From Paenactinomyces guangxiensis (GTDB lineage Bacteria; Bacillota; Bacilli; Thermoactinomycetales; Thermoactinomycetaceae), in assembly GCF_016055185.1 (NCBI RefSeq), contig NZ_JAECVR010000021.1, forward strand, positions 1 to 64,000: DNA of 64,000 nt. The letters are read 5' to 3'. Under the pieces are notes generated by a model that saw only the letters and a list, made by a program, of their open reading frames with translations, had not been told where the DNA came from and made no database searches. The position numbers were made by a program, and so were the translations under genes. Shown one piece after another: positions 55,403 through 63,574 of the stretch. The stretch's first letter is position 1. Each line of letters begins with the position of its first letter.

Positions 55403-55431
55403 TTGAAATAGGTTGAAATATGGTGTATGAT
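55403..55431 (+). promoter_or_regulatory. Sigma-A promoter of the asparaginase gene
   Basis: TTGAAA (55403-55408), 17 bases, TATGAT (55426-55431). The -35 segment is duplicated: AGGTTGAAAT occurs twice in a row (55400-55419). The leader to the start codon is about 115 bases and has a possible weak hairpin CCGC...GCGG near 55520. Confidence 0.65.
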
Positions 55432-55551
55432 ATATCCCAATTAACTAAAAATTTTACATGTTTCTAATTAGGGAAAGAGCGTATATATTCTCTTGCGTTA
55501 GGATTTATGTCACATAGCCGCTTATGAATATTTGGCGGAAGAGGTGTTTCA

Positions 55552-56577
55552 ATGTCAAATGTTGTTGCCAATGTCTATCGCGGGGGCGTCATTGAGAGCT
55601 CCCATCTTGGACATGTTGCCGTTGTGGATAAAAATGGCTCCTTATTATATTCCTACGGAGACCCCAATCGCCTGACATATGCACGATCATCCATGAAGCC
55701 GATTCAGACGATTCCCGTTGTTGAGACAGGGGCTGCCGACCGGTTTGCGTTTAGTGAAGCTGATCTGGCTCTTTGTTGTGCTTCTCACAGCGGAGAAGAG
55801 CGCCATCGGTCCCGTGTTTTAGCCATGCTTTCACGAATCGGGCAAAGCGAAACGGTTTTGCAGTGCGGAACCCATGTCCCCCGCGATGAAGCAAGTTACC
55901 GGCAGTTAATAAAGGAATCACGCGAACTGACACCTGTTTACAGCAATTGTTCAGGGAAGCATGCCGGTATGGTGGCGACGGCTGTACATATGGGGGAGGA
56001 CCCGCACACTTATCATGAACAGGATCACCCGGTACAGATTCGCATTCTGGAAGCGGTTGCCGACGTAACAGGATATCCCAAAGATAAAATACATATAGGG
56101 ATTGACGGGTGCGGGGTACCGGCCCATCGGCTGCCGCTTGTAAACCTGGCGTGGGCATTTGCCCGGCTGGCAACCCCCAGTGTATTTGATAACCCCGTTC
56201 GCCGGGAAGCTGTTCAGAGAGTGACGGATGCGATGGTTGCGGCACCGGAAATGGTCGGGGGGCACAACCGGTATTGCACCGATTTGATGCAGGCGTTTAA
56301 AGGGCAAATCATCGGCAAGGCGGGTGCGGAAGCGGTCTACTGTATCGGGGACCGCCAGAGCGGAATTGGTATCGCTGTAAAAATCGAAGATGGCGGAGCA
56401 CGGGCAACATACGCCGTTATGAATGAAGTGCTGTACCAGTTGGGAATCGGTACGGACGGAGAACTTGAAGCTTTGCATGCGTATACAAATCCGGATGTTA
56501 AAAATATGAACGGAAAATCAGTCGGATCGATCCGTACCGAGTTCACCCTCCGCCGTGAGAGGAAAGCCGCCCTGTAA
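55552..56577 (+). CDS. Type III-like (Rhizobium etli type) L-asparaginase, Asparaginase_II family
   Basis: A 341-residue enzyme of the Asparaginase_II family (PF06089), unrelated to the AnsA/AnsB fold, releasing ammonia from asparagine. Residues reported as essential in the R. etli enzyme can be seen: the Ser-Lys pair in ARSSMKPIQ, the Ser of CCASHSGEE, the metal-site Cys and Lys in NCSGKHAG and the second Cys in DGCGVPAH. ATG 55552 has GGAAGAGGTG upstream. It is the first gene of the peptide/amino-acid block; the lipoprotein gene follows after 122 bases. Confidence 0.87.
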   Translation: MSNVVANVYRGGVIESSHLGHVAVVDKNGSLLYSYGDPNRLTYARSSMKPIQTIPVVETGAADRFAFSEADLALCCASHSGEERHRSRVLAMLSRIGQSETVLQCGTHVPRDEASYRQLIKESRELTPVYSNCSGKHAGMVATAVHMGEDPHTYHEQDHPVQIRILEAVADVTGYPKDKIHIGIDGCGVPAHRLPLVNLAWAFARLATPSVFDNPVRREAVQRVTDAMVAAPEMVGGHNRYCTDLMQAFKGQIIGKAGAEAVYCIGDRQSGIGIAVKIEDGGARATYAVMNEVLYQLGIGTDGELEALHAYTNPDVKNMNGKSVGSIRTEFTLRRERKAAL

Positions 56578-56699
56578 CCGCACACAGATGTATGTCATGG
56601 AAGGAGGTGAAACCTTTTCCGCCGGATCGCGTGACAGCTGAAACGAAGTGAAAGAGTCTGAATTGGCATTTTACGATCATATTATAAGGAGGAGTCACC

Positions 56700-58316
56700 T
56701 TGAAAAAGAGAAAGCTTCTCATACTAGCGGTTGTAAGCGTGTTGATGGCATTCAGTATTCTGGCCGGCTGCAGCGGGAACAGCAGCTCCGGGACTGCCCA
56801 GAATGCGGTTTTGAATCTTGAAGTGGGATCTGAGCCGCCGTCCCTTGATCCGCCGAAAGGTTTTGACAGCGTTTCGTTCGACATTTTAAATAACGTGATG
56901 GAAGGTCTTACCCGTCTGGATAAAAACCACGAACCACAACCGGCGATGGCAGAAAAATGGGAAATAAGCCCCGACAAAAAAACTTATACTTTCACGTTGC
57001 GGGACAGCAAATGGTCTAACGGAGACCCGGTCACCGCCCATGATTTTGAATTTGCCTGGAAGCGGATGCTTGATCCGAATAACGCCTTTCCTTCCGCATT
57101 TCTCGGCCACTACATTGAAGGGGCGGAAGCGTACAACTCAGGCAAAGGCTCAGTTGATGATGTAAAAGTAAAAGCTCTGGACGATAAAACATTACAAGTG
57201 ACGCTGCGTGCGCCCACCGGATTTTTCCTGGACCTCGTTTCAACTCCTTCGTTCTTCCCGGTTCATAAGGCTACTGTGGAAAAGAATAAAAACTGGTCCG
57301 CGGATGCGCCCACCATTCTTTCAAACGGGCCGTTTGTACTGAAGGAATGGAAACACGATCAATCATTAAAGGCAGTCAAAAATGAGAACTACTGGGACAA
57401 AGATGCCGTTAAAATTGATGAAGTGAACTGGTCCATCGTTGCCGAGATCAATACGGCCTACCAGATGTATCAAACCAATCAGCTTGATGCGATTGAGCAA
57501 GTTCCGCCCGACTTGAAAAAACGGCTGCTGGACTCCGGTGAAGCAAAATCAATTCCCGAGGCTTCAATCTATTACTATCGCATGAATACCAAAATGGAAC
57601 CGTTCCAAAACAAAAATATCCGCAAAGCATTTGCTCTGGCGATTGACCGCAAGCTGTTGGTTGAGCAGGTTGTACAGGGCGGACAAACGCCGGCCCTGGC
57701 ACACGTTCCACCCGGTTTTAAGGAGCCGGACGGCAAAGATTTCCGCGAAACCGGCGGCAATTACATTGAAGACAACAATGTAGCAAAAGCCAAAGAGCTG
57801 CTGGAAAAAGGGATGAAAGAAGAAGGGTATACCACGCTCCCTCCTGTTACCATGACCTACAACACCAGTGAAGCGCATAAGGTGATTGCCGAGGCGCTGC
57901 AACAAATGTATAAGAAAAATCTCGGTGTCGATGTGAAACTTGAAAACAAGGAATGGAAAGTGTTCCTGGCCGAACAGCGGGCCCGCAAGTTACAATTTTC
58001 CCGCTCCACCATCCCGGCCGATTACGCAGACCCGCTCAATTATCTGGAACTTTACCAAACTGATCATCCGGGGAACCGTGTGAATTACAGCAACAAAGAA
58101 TACGATGCCCTGGTCAAAAAGATTACCCAGACAGCCGATGAGAAAGAACGTTTCCAACTCATGCACAAGGCTGAAGAAATCTTTATGGAGGATATGCCTC
58201 TCGTACCGATCTACTTTGGCAAAAAGACTTTCATGGAAAAACCGCACGTGACCGGAATCGTGCGCCATCCGGTAGGCAATCGGGAGTTAAAATGGGCACA
58301 AATCACGAAAAAATAG
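56700..58316 (+). CDS. Oligopeptide ABC transporter substrate-binding lipoprotein
   Basis: A 538-residue SBP_bac_5 (OppA/DppE) protein. The signal peptide ends in a lipobox LAGC (Cys about residue 23), so the mature protein is anchored outside the membrane. Typical parts are EPPSLDPPKGFDSVSFDILNNVMEGL, WSNGDPVTAHDFEFAWKRMLDP and VPIYFGKKTFMEKPHV. Start TTG 56700 with AAGGAGG 7 bases upstream. No permease or ATPase gene is adjacent, so it must use a transporter encoded elsewhere. It lies between asparaginase and dipeptidase genes. Confidence 0.93.
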   Translation: MKKRKLLILAVVSVLMAFSILAGCSGNSSSGTAQNAVLNLEVGSEPPSLDPPKGFDSVSFDILNNVMEGLTRLDKNHEPQPAMAEKWEISPDKKTYTFTLRDSKWSNGDPVTAHDFEFAWKRMLDPNNAFPSAFLGHYIEGAEAYNSGKGSVDDVKVKALDDKTLQVTLRAPTGFFLDLVSTPSFFPVHKATVEKNKNWSADAPTILSNGPFVLKEWKHDQSLKAVKNENYWDKDAVKIDEVNWSIVAEINTAYQMYQTNQLDAIEQVPPDLKKRLLDSGEAKSIPEASIYYYRMNTKMEPFQNKNIRKAFALAIDRKLLVEQVVQGGQTPALAHVPPGFKEPDGKDFRETGGNYIEDNNVAKAKELLEKGMKEEGYTTLPPVTMTYNTSEAHKVIAEALQQMYKKNLGVDVKLENKEWKVFLAEQRARKLQFSRSTIPADYADPLNYLELYQTDHPGNRVNYSNKEYDALVKKITQTADEKERFQLMHKAEEIFMEDMPLVPIYFGKKTFMEKPHVTGIVRHPVGNRELKWAQITKK

Positions 58317-58325
58317 AAATGAAAG

Positions 58326-58353
58326 AAAAAGGGTGCTGGTACAGCCCCTTTTT
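58326..58353 (+). terminator. Terminator after the peptide-binding protein gene
   Basis: AAAAAGGG-GCTG pairs with CAGC-CCTTTTT around GTA, with one mismatch, and ends in T residues. The right arm merges with the start of repeat R2 copy c. Confidence 0.85.
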
Positions 58354-58630
58354 CTGTGATAGTGCTGTATGTCACAGGGGGAGAGCAGGATTTCTGTCTC
58401 GCTCAGATTGGCGCCCTGTGAGGAAGTAGAAAAGTCCGCTCCAAAAAACTACACAAGAAGCGCAGGCATTAGGCAGGGAAGCGAATTCAATGAAGAATTG
58501 CCTCGCTTTTTCCTTTGTTCCGTTTTTTCCGCTCGGTCGGTCGCCAAAAATCGTTCCCCAGATTTTCTCTTCCCAATTATAATTTAACATTTCATGCCAG
58601 GATTGTGTCGCCAAGTCATGAAGGTTCTCT
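58349..58630. repeat. Dispersed repeat R2, copy c (longest)
   Basis: About 280 bases. The left 100 bases match copy a (CTGTGATAGTG, GGGGGAG, TTCTGTCTCGCTC, GATTGGCGCCCTGTGAGGAAG, AGTCCGCTCC), a segment of about 120 bases (58443-58560) is unique to this copy, and the right end matches all copies: AATTTAACATTTCATGCCAGG, TTGTGTCGCCAAGTCATGAAGG. The hairpin TTCATG...CATGAA is kept. It separates the peptide-binding and dipeptidase genes. Confidence 0.82.
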
Positions 58631-58676
58631 CCCTTCATTGTTTCATGACAAAACAATAGTGAGTGAGGTTTTTACT

Positions 58677-60116
58677 ATGGATTGGAAAAAAGCAGCACAA
58701 TCGTATCGTGACGAATTTATGGATACATTAAAAGCCTTTCTGTCTATCAACAGTGTGGAAGATATGGCAACAGCCTCCCCTGGGCGGCCGTTTGGCAAAG
58801 GTGTGGCCGAAGCCCTGGAATTTATGCTGGATCGGGCGGCTGCTGACGGGTTTACGACAAAAAATTTGGAGGGATATGCCGGATATGTCGAATATGGAAA
58901 AGGGGCGGAGCAGATCGGGGTGCTCGCTCACGTCGATGTTGTGCCGGCAGGAGACGGATGGACCACACCGCCATTTTCCCCGAGCGTACGTGACGGACGT
59001 ATCTATGCACGCGGAGCCATTGATGATAAAGGACCTGCTTTGGCTGCCTATTTTGCGCTGAAAATTGTAAAGGATTCAGGATTGCCGGTATCCAAACGCA
59101 TCCGCCTTATTTTAGGGACAGACGAGGAGAGCGGCTGGCTGTGCATGAAGCGCTACAGGGAGTTGGAGAAATTGCCCGAAATCGGGTTTTCGCCTGATGC
59201 CGATTTCCCGATCGTCCACGCGGAAAAAGGGCAGATCAATCCGGTTTTGACCCTGGCCGGCGACGGCAATGAGGGCCCTTCCCAATCCAAAGGCCGGTCC
59301 CGATGGGTTTTGCAATCGTTCCATTCCGGTGAACGCGTGAATATGGTCCCGGATCAGGCCTCTGCCTCAGTGAAGATCAGCGGCCTGCAAAGCAGCGAAC
59401 ACCCCCTGGAAACACTGAAAGCGGACTTCTCCCACTTTCTTCATGCGAAAAAAGCGAAAGGGTCCCTTGAGCAGCGGGGTGAAGAATGGGTATTTTCTTT
59501 GGAAGGGAAATCGGCACACGGGATGGAGCCTTATGCCGGCAAAAACGCCGGATTGATGTTGGCCTCTTTTTTGCACCGTTACCCGTTTGAGGGACAGGAT
59601 CATCATTTTTTGCAATTTTTGTCCGCTGTTTTATATGAAGACCACTACGGTGACAATCTCGGTCTGGCATGTGAAGACGATGTAAGCGGAAAACTCACAG
59701 TAAATCCGGGGGTTCTGCAATATCATCCGGACGGGGGCGCGGTCGTTAAACTAAACATTCGTTACCCCGCAAGCATCAAAGCGGACAGCCTGGTCGAACG
59801 GTTTCAACAGAAAAGCAAAAGCCTTGGATGGAAGGTACAGAACGTAAGAACATCCAATGCGCACTATGTGCCGAAGGATCACCCCTCTATCCGCACCCTG
59901 CAGCGCGTCTACGAAGCCCAAACAGGTATGAGAGCCGGGCTGATCTCTTCCGGAGGCGCCACTTATGCGAGAACATTAAAATATGGGGTGGCATTTGGCC
60001 CGGTTTTTCCCGGTAATGAGATGACCGCACACCAGTGTAACGAGTACGCGGAACTGGAGCATTTAATGCTGGCCATGAGCATCTACGCGCAGGCGATTTA
60101 TGAACTGGCAAAATAG
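58677..60116 (+). CDS. pepV: PepV-type dipeptidase (M20 metallopeptidase)
   Basis: A 479-residue zinc dipeptidase releasing amino acids from dipeptides in the cytosol. M20 residues: His and Asp in GVLAHVDVVPAGDGW, the bridging Asp in RGAIDDKGPALAA, the catalytic Glu pair in LGTDEESGW, Asp in SPDADFPIVHAEKG and the last His near the end in EMTAHQCNEY. The lid domain lies between about residues 180 and 370. ATG 58677 is used; the frame above it is repeat R2. A GTGAGG site is 8 bases upstream. It likely processes peptides brought in through the neighbouring binding protein. Confidence 0.92.
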   Translation: MDWKKAAQSYRDEFMDTLKAFLSINSVEDMATASPGRPFGKGVAEALEFMLDRAAADGFTTKNLEGYAGYVEYGKGAEQIGVLAHVDVVPAGDGWTTPPFSPSVRDGRIYARGAIDDKGPALAAYFALKIVKDSGLPVSKRIRLILGTDEESGWLCMKRYRELEKLPEIGFSPDADFPIVHAEKGQINPVLTLAGDGNEGPSQSKGRSRWVLQSFHSGERVNMVPDQASASVKISGLQSSEHPLETLKADFSHFLHAKKAKGSLEQRGEEWVFSLEGKSAHGMEPYAGKNAGLMLASFLHRYPFEGQDHHFLQFLSAVLYEDHYGDNLGLACEDDVSGKLTVNPGVLQYHPDGGAVVKLNIRYPASIKADSLVERFQQKSKSLGWKVQNVRTSNAHYVPKDHPSIRTLQRVYEAQTGMRAGLISSGGATYARTLKYGVAFGPVFPGNEMTAHQCNEYAELEHLMLAMSIYAQAIYELAK

Positions 60117-60170
60117 ACAGGGGTTGTGGCGGCCGCCATACATAGATGAGAGAATCCGGGAGGGAAAAAG

Positions 60171-61895
60171 GTGAAGAAACACCAGCTCACCCTTGTTGCG
60201 ATACAAGAAGAATATCTGTCCACGATTTCCAAACAAGTCAGAGAAATTGTCGGAGATCTGATTGAAATAAGGGAAACAACAGTCAAAAAGTTAACCCGAG
60301 AGCTAGTTCATCCCGGTGAGACACTGCTGTTATCCGGTGATTTTATCGTACAACTTGTTAAACCTTTTTTACCTGACGGTGTTACCTGTATCATAGCCAA
60401 ACGAGGGCTTAATTTTGTAAATTTGAAAGAGTTGCTGTCGTTACCGAAAGGCAGGAAGTGTCTGGTTGTGAACGACACCCGGCGTAACACACATGAGACA
60501 GTGGAGGCTTTAAAGGAAATTGTGTTTGAACATCAGTTTTATCCCTATGAACCTGATCAGCCTCTGCCCGACAATATCGATTATGTTGTAACACCGGGAG
60601 AAGAACAATTAATCCCCGGCGGTTCACCAAAAGTGATCGATATAGGGCCGCGTGTCCTCGACCTGGACACACTGCTTGAAGTGTCTAAGCATTTCGGACT
60701 TACCGGCCATTCATCTTTACTGGTAAAACGGTACATGAAATCGCTTGTCTCTTTGTCACAAGAAAAACAGACCTATTCGCCCGCCCATGTCCATGCGGAA
60801 AATACGATGGAAAAGAAAGCAAATTACTTTTTTGCAGATGTAGTGGCAAAAAGCCCGTCAATGGTGAGCGTTCTGAATATGGCCCAAAAATTGGCGAAAA
60901 CGGACTCCCCCGTACATCTTTATGGCGATACCGGAACCGGAAAAAGTATGCTGGCACAAGCGATCCACAACGGCAGCCATGTTCGGGGCGGTCCGTACCT
61001 GTCCGTGAACTGTGCGGCAAGATCCGGAGATACGCTGGAAAAGGAATTGTTCGGAACGGAAAACGATCAAGGTGTATCACCGGGGCTGTTTGAATATGCC
61101 AACGGCGGAACCCTCTGTATTGAAGAAGTAAATGAACTATCCGCGTCGGGGCAGTCACGGCTTCTCCAGATTTTTGAAGAAAAACGGGTGACGCGAATCG
61201 GAGGGAGCCTGTCAACTCCGGTAAATATAAGGGTGATTACAACATCCAGTACCGATTTATCAGCACTGGCCAAAAAAGGAACCTTTCGCAGAGACTTGTA
61301 TTATCATTTGTCCGCACTTGCGATCAACATTCCCTCTTTGTGCGAGCGGACTGAAGACATCCCTTTCCTGATCGATCATTACCTGAAACAACACCTCGGT
61401 AAAACCGATTTGACCATCACCCATGACGCGATGCAAACCCTGATCCATTATTCCTGGCCGGGAAACGTCAGAGAATTGTATAACGTGGTTTCCCATCTGG
61501 CCTGCTTGGATGAAAAGACAGTCGACTCAAGCGCTTTACCCCTCAATGTCAAGAAAGAGGAGCAGGAAAAGCGGTTTCATCATCACTTTGCCCAGCAAAT
61601 TGACGAAAAACAGATCATCCAAAAAATTGAGGAACACGGTTTTTTGGAGGAGAGCCTGGAGATTCTTCGGATCTTTGAAAGAGGGAAAAGAGTGCACACC
61701 TCTTTTGGCCGGTTGGCAGTGAAAAAAATACTGAATGAAAGAGGGTTTAAACTATCGGAACAACAGTTGCGCTTGCGGCTGGAAGTGCTGCACGAACTGG
61801 GTTTGCTCAATGTCCGGCAGGGACGTTCCGGAACAACTATTTCCAGAAAAGGAGAGCAATTTCTGAAAAAGATAGAGGCTATGTTGAAAGCCTGA
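60171..61895 (+). CDS. AAA+ transcriptional regulator resembling sigma-54 activators, GAFTGA lost
   Basis: A 574-residue protein. Residues 1-190 form a domain resembling the PrpR/receiver-like sensory part of some activators (LLLSGDFIVQLVKPF, DYVVTPGEEQLIPGG). Residues 220-450 are a sigma-54-interaction AAA+ domain with Walker A GDTGTGKS (252-259), ELFG (292-295), GLFEYANGGTLCIEEV (305-320, Walker B with Glu for Asp) and FRRDLYYHLSAL. The GAFTGA loop that touches sigma-54 is replaced by TENDQGVSP. The end (about 490-574) looks like a winged helix rather than a Fis-type helix-turn-helix. GTG start behind GGAGGG. It probably regulates the preceding genes without sigma-54. Confidence 0.8.
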   Translation: MKKHQLTLVAIQEEYLSTISKQVREIVGDLIEIRETTVKKLTRELVHPGETLLLSGDFIVQLVKPFLPDGVTCIIAKRGLNFVNLKELLSLPKGRKCLVVNDTRRNTHETVEALKEIVFEHQFYPYEPDQPLPDNIDYVVTPGEEQLIPGGSPKVIDIGPRVLDLDTLLEVSKHFGLTGHSSLLVKRYMKSLVSLSQEKQTYSPAHVHAENTMEKKANYFFADVVAKSPSMVSVLNMAQKLAKTDSPVHLYGDTGTGKSMLAQAIHNGSHVRGGPYLSVNCAARSGDTLEKELFGTENDQGVSPGLFEYANGGTLCIEEVNELSASGQSRLLQIFEEKRVTRIGGSLSTPVNIRVITTSSTDLSALAKKGTFRRDLYYHLSALAINIPSLCERTEDIPFLIDHYLKQHLGKTDLTITHDAMQTLIHYSWPGNVRELYNVVSHLACLDEKTVDSSALPLNVKKEEQEKRFHHHFAQQIDEKQIIQKIEEHGFLEESLEILRIFERGKRVHTSFGRLAVKKILNERGFKLSEQQLRLRLEVLHELGLLNVRQGRSGTTISRKGEQFLKKIEAMLKA

Positions 61896-61974
61896 CTGCA
61901 AACAATTACCAATTAAAGCGTATTTTCCGGGTTGAAATAAAAATCCTCCTTTAGCCGCCAGGCAGGGGGATGTA

Positions 61975-62292
61975 CTATTCATTCACACTTTCAAGTACCT
62001 TTGGATTGAAGATTTGTTTGACCTTCCGAACCTCTGTATATAAGACTTTGACTTCATCATTTTGATGTGTCTCGATGCGGTCCAGTCTCGATTCAATTTT
62101 GACAAGTCTCGTATCAATTTCGCCCAATCTTGTTTCAACTTTGACAAGTCTCGTATCAATTTCGCCCAATCTTGTTTCAACTTTGACAAGTCTCGTATCA
62201 ACTTCACCCAATCTGGTTTCGACTTTGTCAAGTCTTTCCTTGATTTCCTGTTGGCCATCGAGGATTTGTTTTAACATTTTTTCCAGGTTCAC
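61975..62292 (-). CDS. Coiled-coil protein built from 14-residue repeats (105 aa)
   Basis: The protein is a continuous heptad coiled coil over residues 1-80, then a short charged tail. The core is the 14-residue unit TRLVKVETRLGEID repeated; at DNA level 42-base units occur at 62098-62139, 62140-62181 (identical) and 62182-62223 (diverged). Similar small coiled-coil proteins are scattered in Bacillales. ATG 62292 has a nearby GGAGAGG. It stands alone between the AAA+ gene and tdk. Function unknown; likely forms trimers or dimers. Repeat number may vary between strains. Confidence 0.7.
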   Translation of the reverse strand: MNLEKMLKQILDGQQEIKERLDKVETRLGEVDTRLVKVETRLGEIDTRLVKVETRLGEIDTRLVKIESRLDRIETHQNDEVKVLYTEVRKVKQIFNPKVLESVNE

Positions 62293-62500
62293 TTGATCCT
62301 CTCCCGTTCAATGCAAGTGAGATTATTGTATCATAAAAACCGATTATCACCCAGTATTTTCCTCAAAATGGGTTTAGACTTGTTCCAACATCAAACGGGG
62401 TAAACCAGAGGCGAAATTCAAGCAAAAAGGGTACTGCAACCACCCCTCCCTCGTCTGACGCTCGCTCTCATCCCCACAGCTGAATGCTCGCAAAGATATA
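62293..62500. other. Intergenic stretch, nothing recognised
   Basis: About 200 bases between the coiled-coil gene and the tdk terminator. It contains the promoter region for the coiled-coil gene but no gene or repeat that I can support. Confidence 0.4.
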
Positions 62501-62536
62501 AAAATCTCAACCGGCAAAGATCCCGGTTGAGATTTT
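62501..62536. terminator. Terminator after tdk
   Basis: AAAATCTCAACCGG (62501-62514) and CCGGTTGAGATTTT (62523-62536) form a 14-pair stem with A and T runs on both strands. Confidence 0.9.
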
Positions 62537-62585
62537 GTTTGTTTAAGCAGTTATTCTCCGATCCCCTATGTGTTGGCGATTCAAT

Positions 62586-63203
62586 CTAATCCTGGGCAGT
62601 CAGTCCATCCGCTTTTGTCAGCAACTCGTGGCAGTGGCGGCAGCGAGCCTCATATTGTTCAGAAGCTCCCACCTGGATGACCGGATCATCCACAGCAGCG
62701 GGAAGACCGTTAATCAACCGTTGTGTGCGGCTGGCCGGTCCCCCGCACTGCACACAGATCGCCTGCAATTTGGTGATATACTCGGCAACCGCCAGGAGCA
62801 GCGGAGTCGGCCCAAAGGCTTGTCCGCGGAAATCCTGGTCCAGACCCGCACAGATGACCCGTTTGCCCTGATCCGCCAACTGCTGGCAAACCTCCACCAC
62901 CTGTTCGTCAAAAAATTGCACTTCATCAATGGCAACTACATTGATATCCGGCGTCACAGATGCCAAAATTTCCGGTGCGCTATGTACAGGCTGCGCGTCC
63001 GCCACCAACCCGTTGTGGGAAGCAATTCCCGTCGCATGGTAACGGTCGTCAATGGCCGGTTTAAATGCTTTTACTTGCATTCTGGCGATTTGCGCACGCC
63101 GAATCCGCCGGATCAACTCTTCACTTTTCCCCGAAAACATTCCCCCGCAAATCACTTCAATCCATCCTCCACGATGGACGAAAACAGAATCATGATATTT
63201 CAT
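62586..63203 (-). CDS. tdk: Thymidine kinase
   Basis: A 205-residue type II thymidine kinase making dTMP. It has the P-loop [44 protein letters not shown], the zinc Cys pairs CVQC and CRHC, and the lasso region in between. In Bacillus subtilis tdk is close to prfA; here the accessory block 53-62 kb separates them. Confidence 0.96.
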   Translation of the reverse strand: MKYHDSVFVHRGGWIEVICGGMFSGKSEELIRRIRRAQIARMQVKAFKPAIDDRYHATGIASHNGLVADAQPVHSAPEILASVTPDINVVAIDEVQFFDEQVVEVCQQLADQGKRVICAGLDQDFRGQAFGPTPLLLAVAEYITKLQAICVQCGGPASRTQRLINGLPAAVDDPVIQVGASEQYEARCRHCHELLTKADGLTAQD

Positions 63204-63366
63204 CCTTTATCCTCCCAATGATCACGCTCTCTGTAACCGACGAGTGACATTGTAGCACAAAATAAGGAGGAACGGGCCACGGAAACAATATTCCATTAAC
63301 TTCTTTCTATATTCATTCTTTCAAAAGCCTGAGGTGAAATGAACGGAGCGGTCTCAGAGTTTTTTT
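63204..63366. other. Intergenic, nothing recognised
   Basis: The stretch between tdk and the RHS fragment shows no gene, terminator or repeat that I can support; it should contain the tdk promoter on the minus strand. Confidence 0.35.
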
Positions 63367-63474
63367 CTATTCATAGGTTGTGACGTTTCCATTGGGCTGG
63401 GTTTCCTTTTTGGTTAACCCGGATGGCGTATACAGGTAATCCGTCCACTGGTAAAAGGAATGCAGGATCTCCAT
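63367..63474 (-). pseudogene. RHS/YD-repeat fragment (35 codons)
   Basis: The minus-strand frame reads YQWTDYLYTPSGLTKKETQ and then PNGNVTTYE before a TAG. Y-x-P-S-G-L-T-K-x-x-x-P-N-G-N-x-T-x-Y is the pattern of RHS (YD) repeats of cell-surface and polymorphic toxins. An in-frame stop lies three codons before the first ATG, so this is a decayed piece and not a gene. It is followed upstream by a probable immunity gene. Confidence 0.55.
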
Positions 63475-63500
63475 TATTGGTTGCTATTGATTCGACCATA

Positions 63501-63543
63501 AAATAACACTTGAGAGTAACCTCATCTCTCAAGTGTTATTTTT
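63501..63543. terminator. Bidirectional terminator
   Basis: AAATAACACTTGAGAG (63501-63516) and CTCTCAAGTGTTATTT (63526-63541) form a 16-pair stem with T residues after it on both strands. It lies 34 bases after the immunity-like gene. Confidence 0.9.
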
Positions 63544-63574
63544 AAGTTTTTAAAGGCTTTGAAGCATCATGTGT

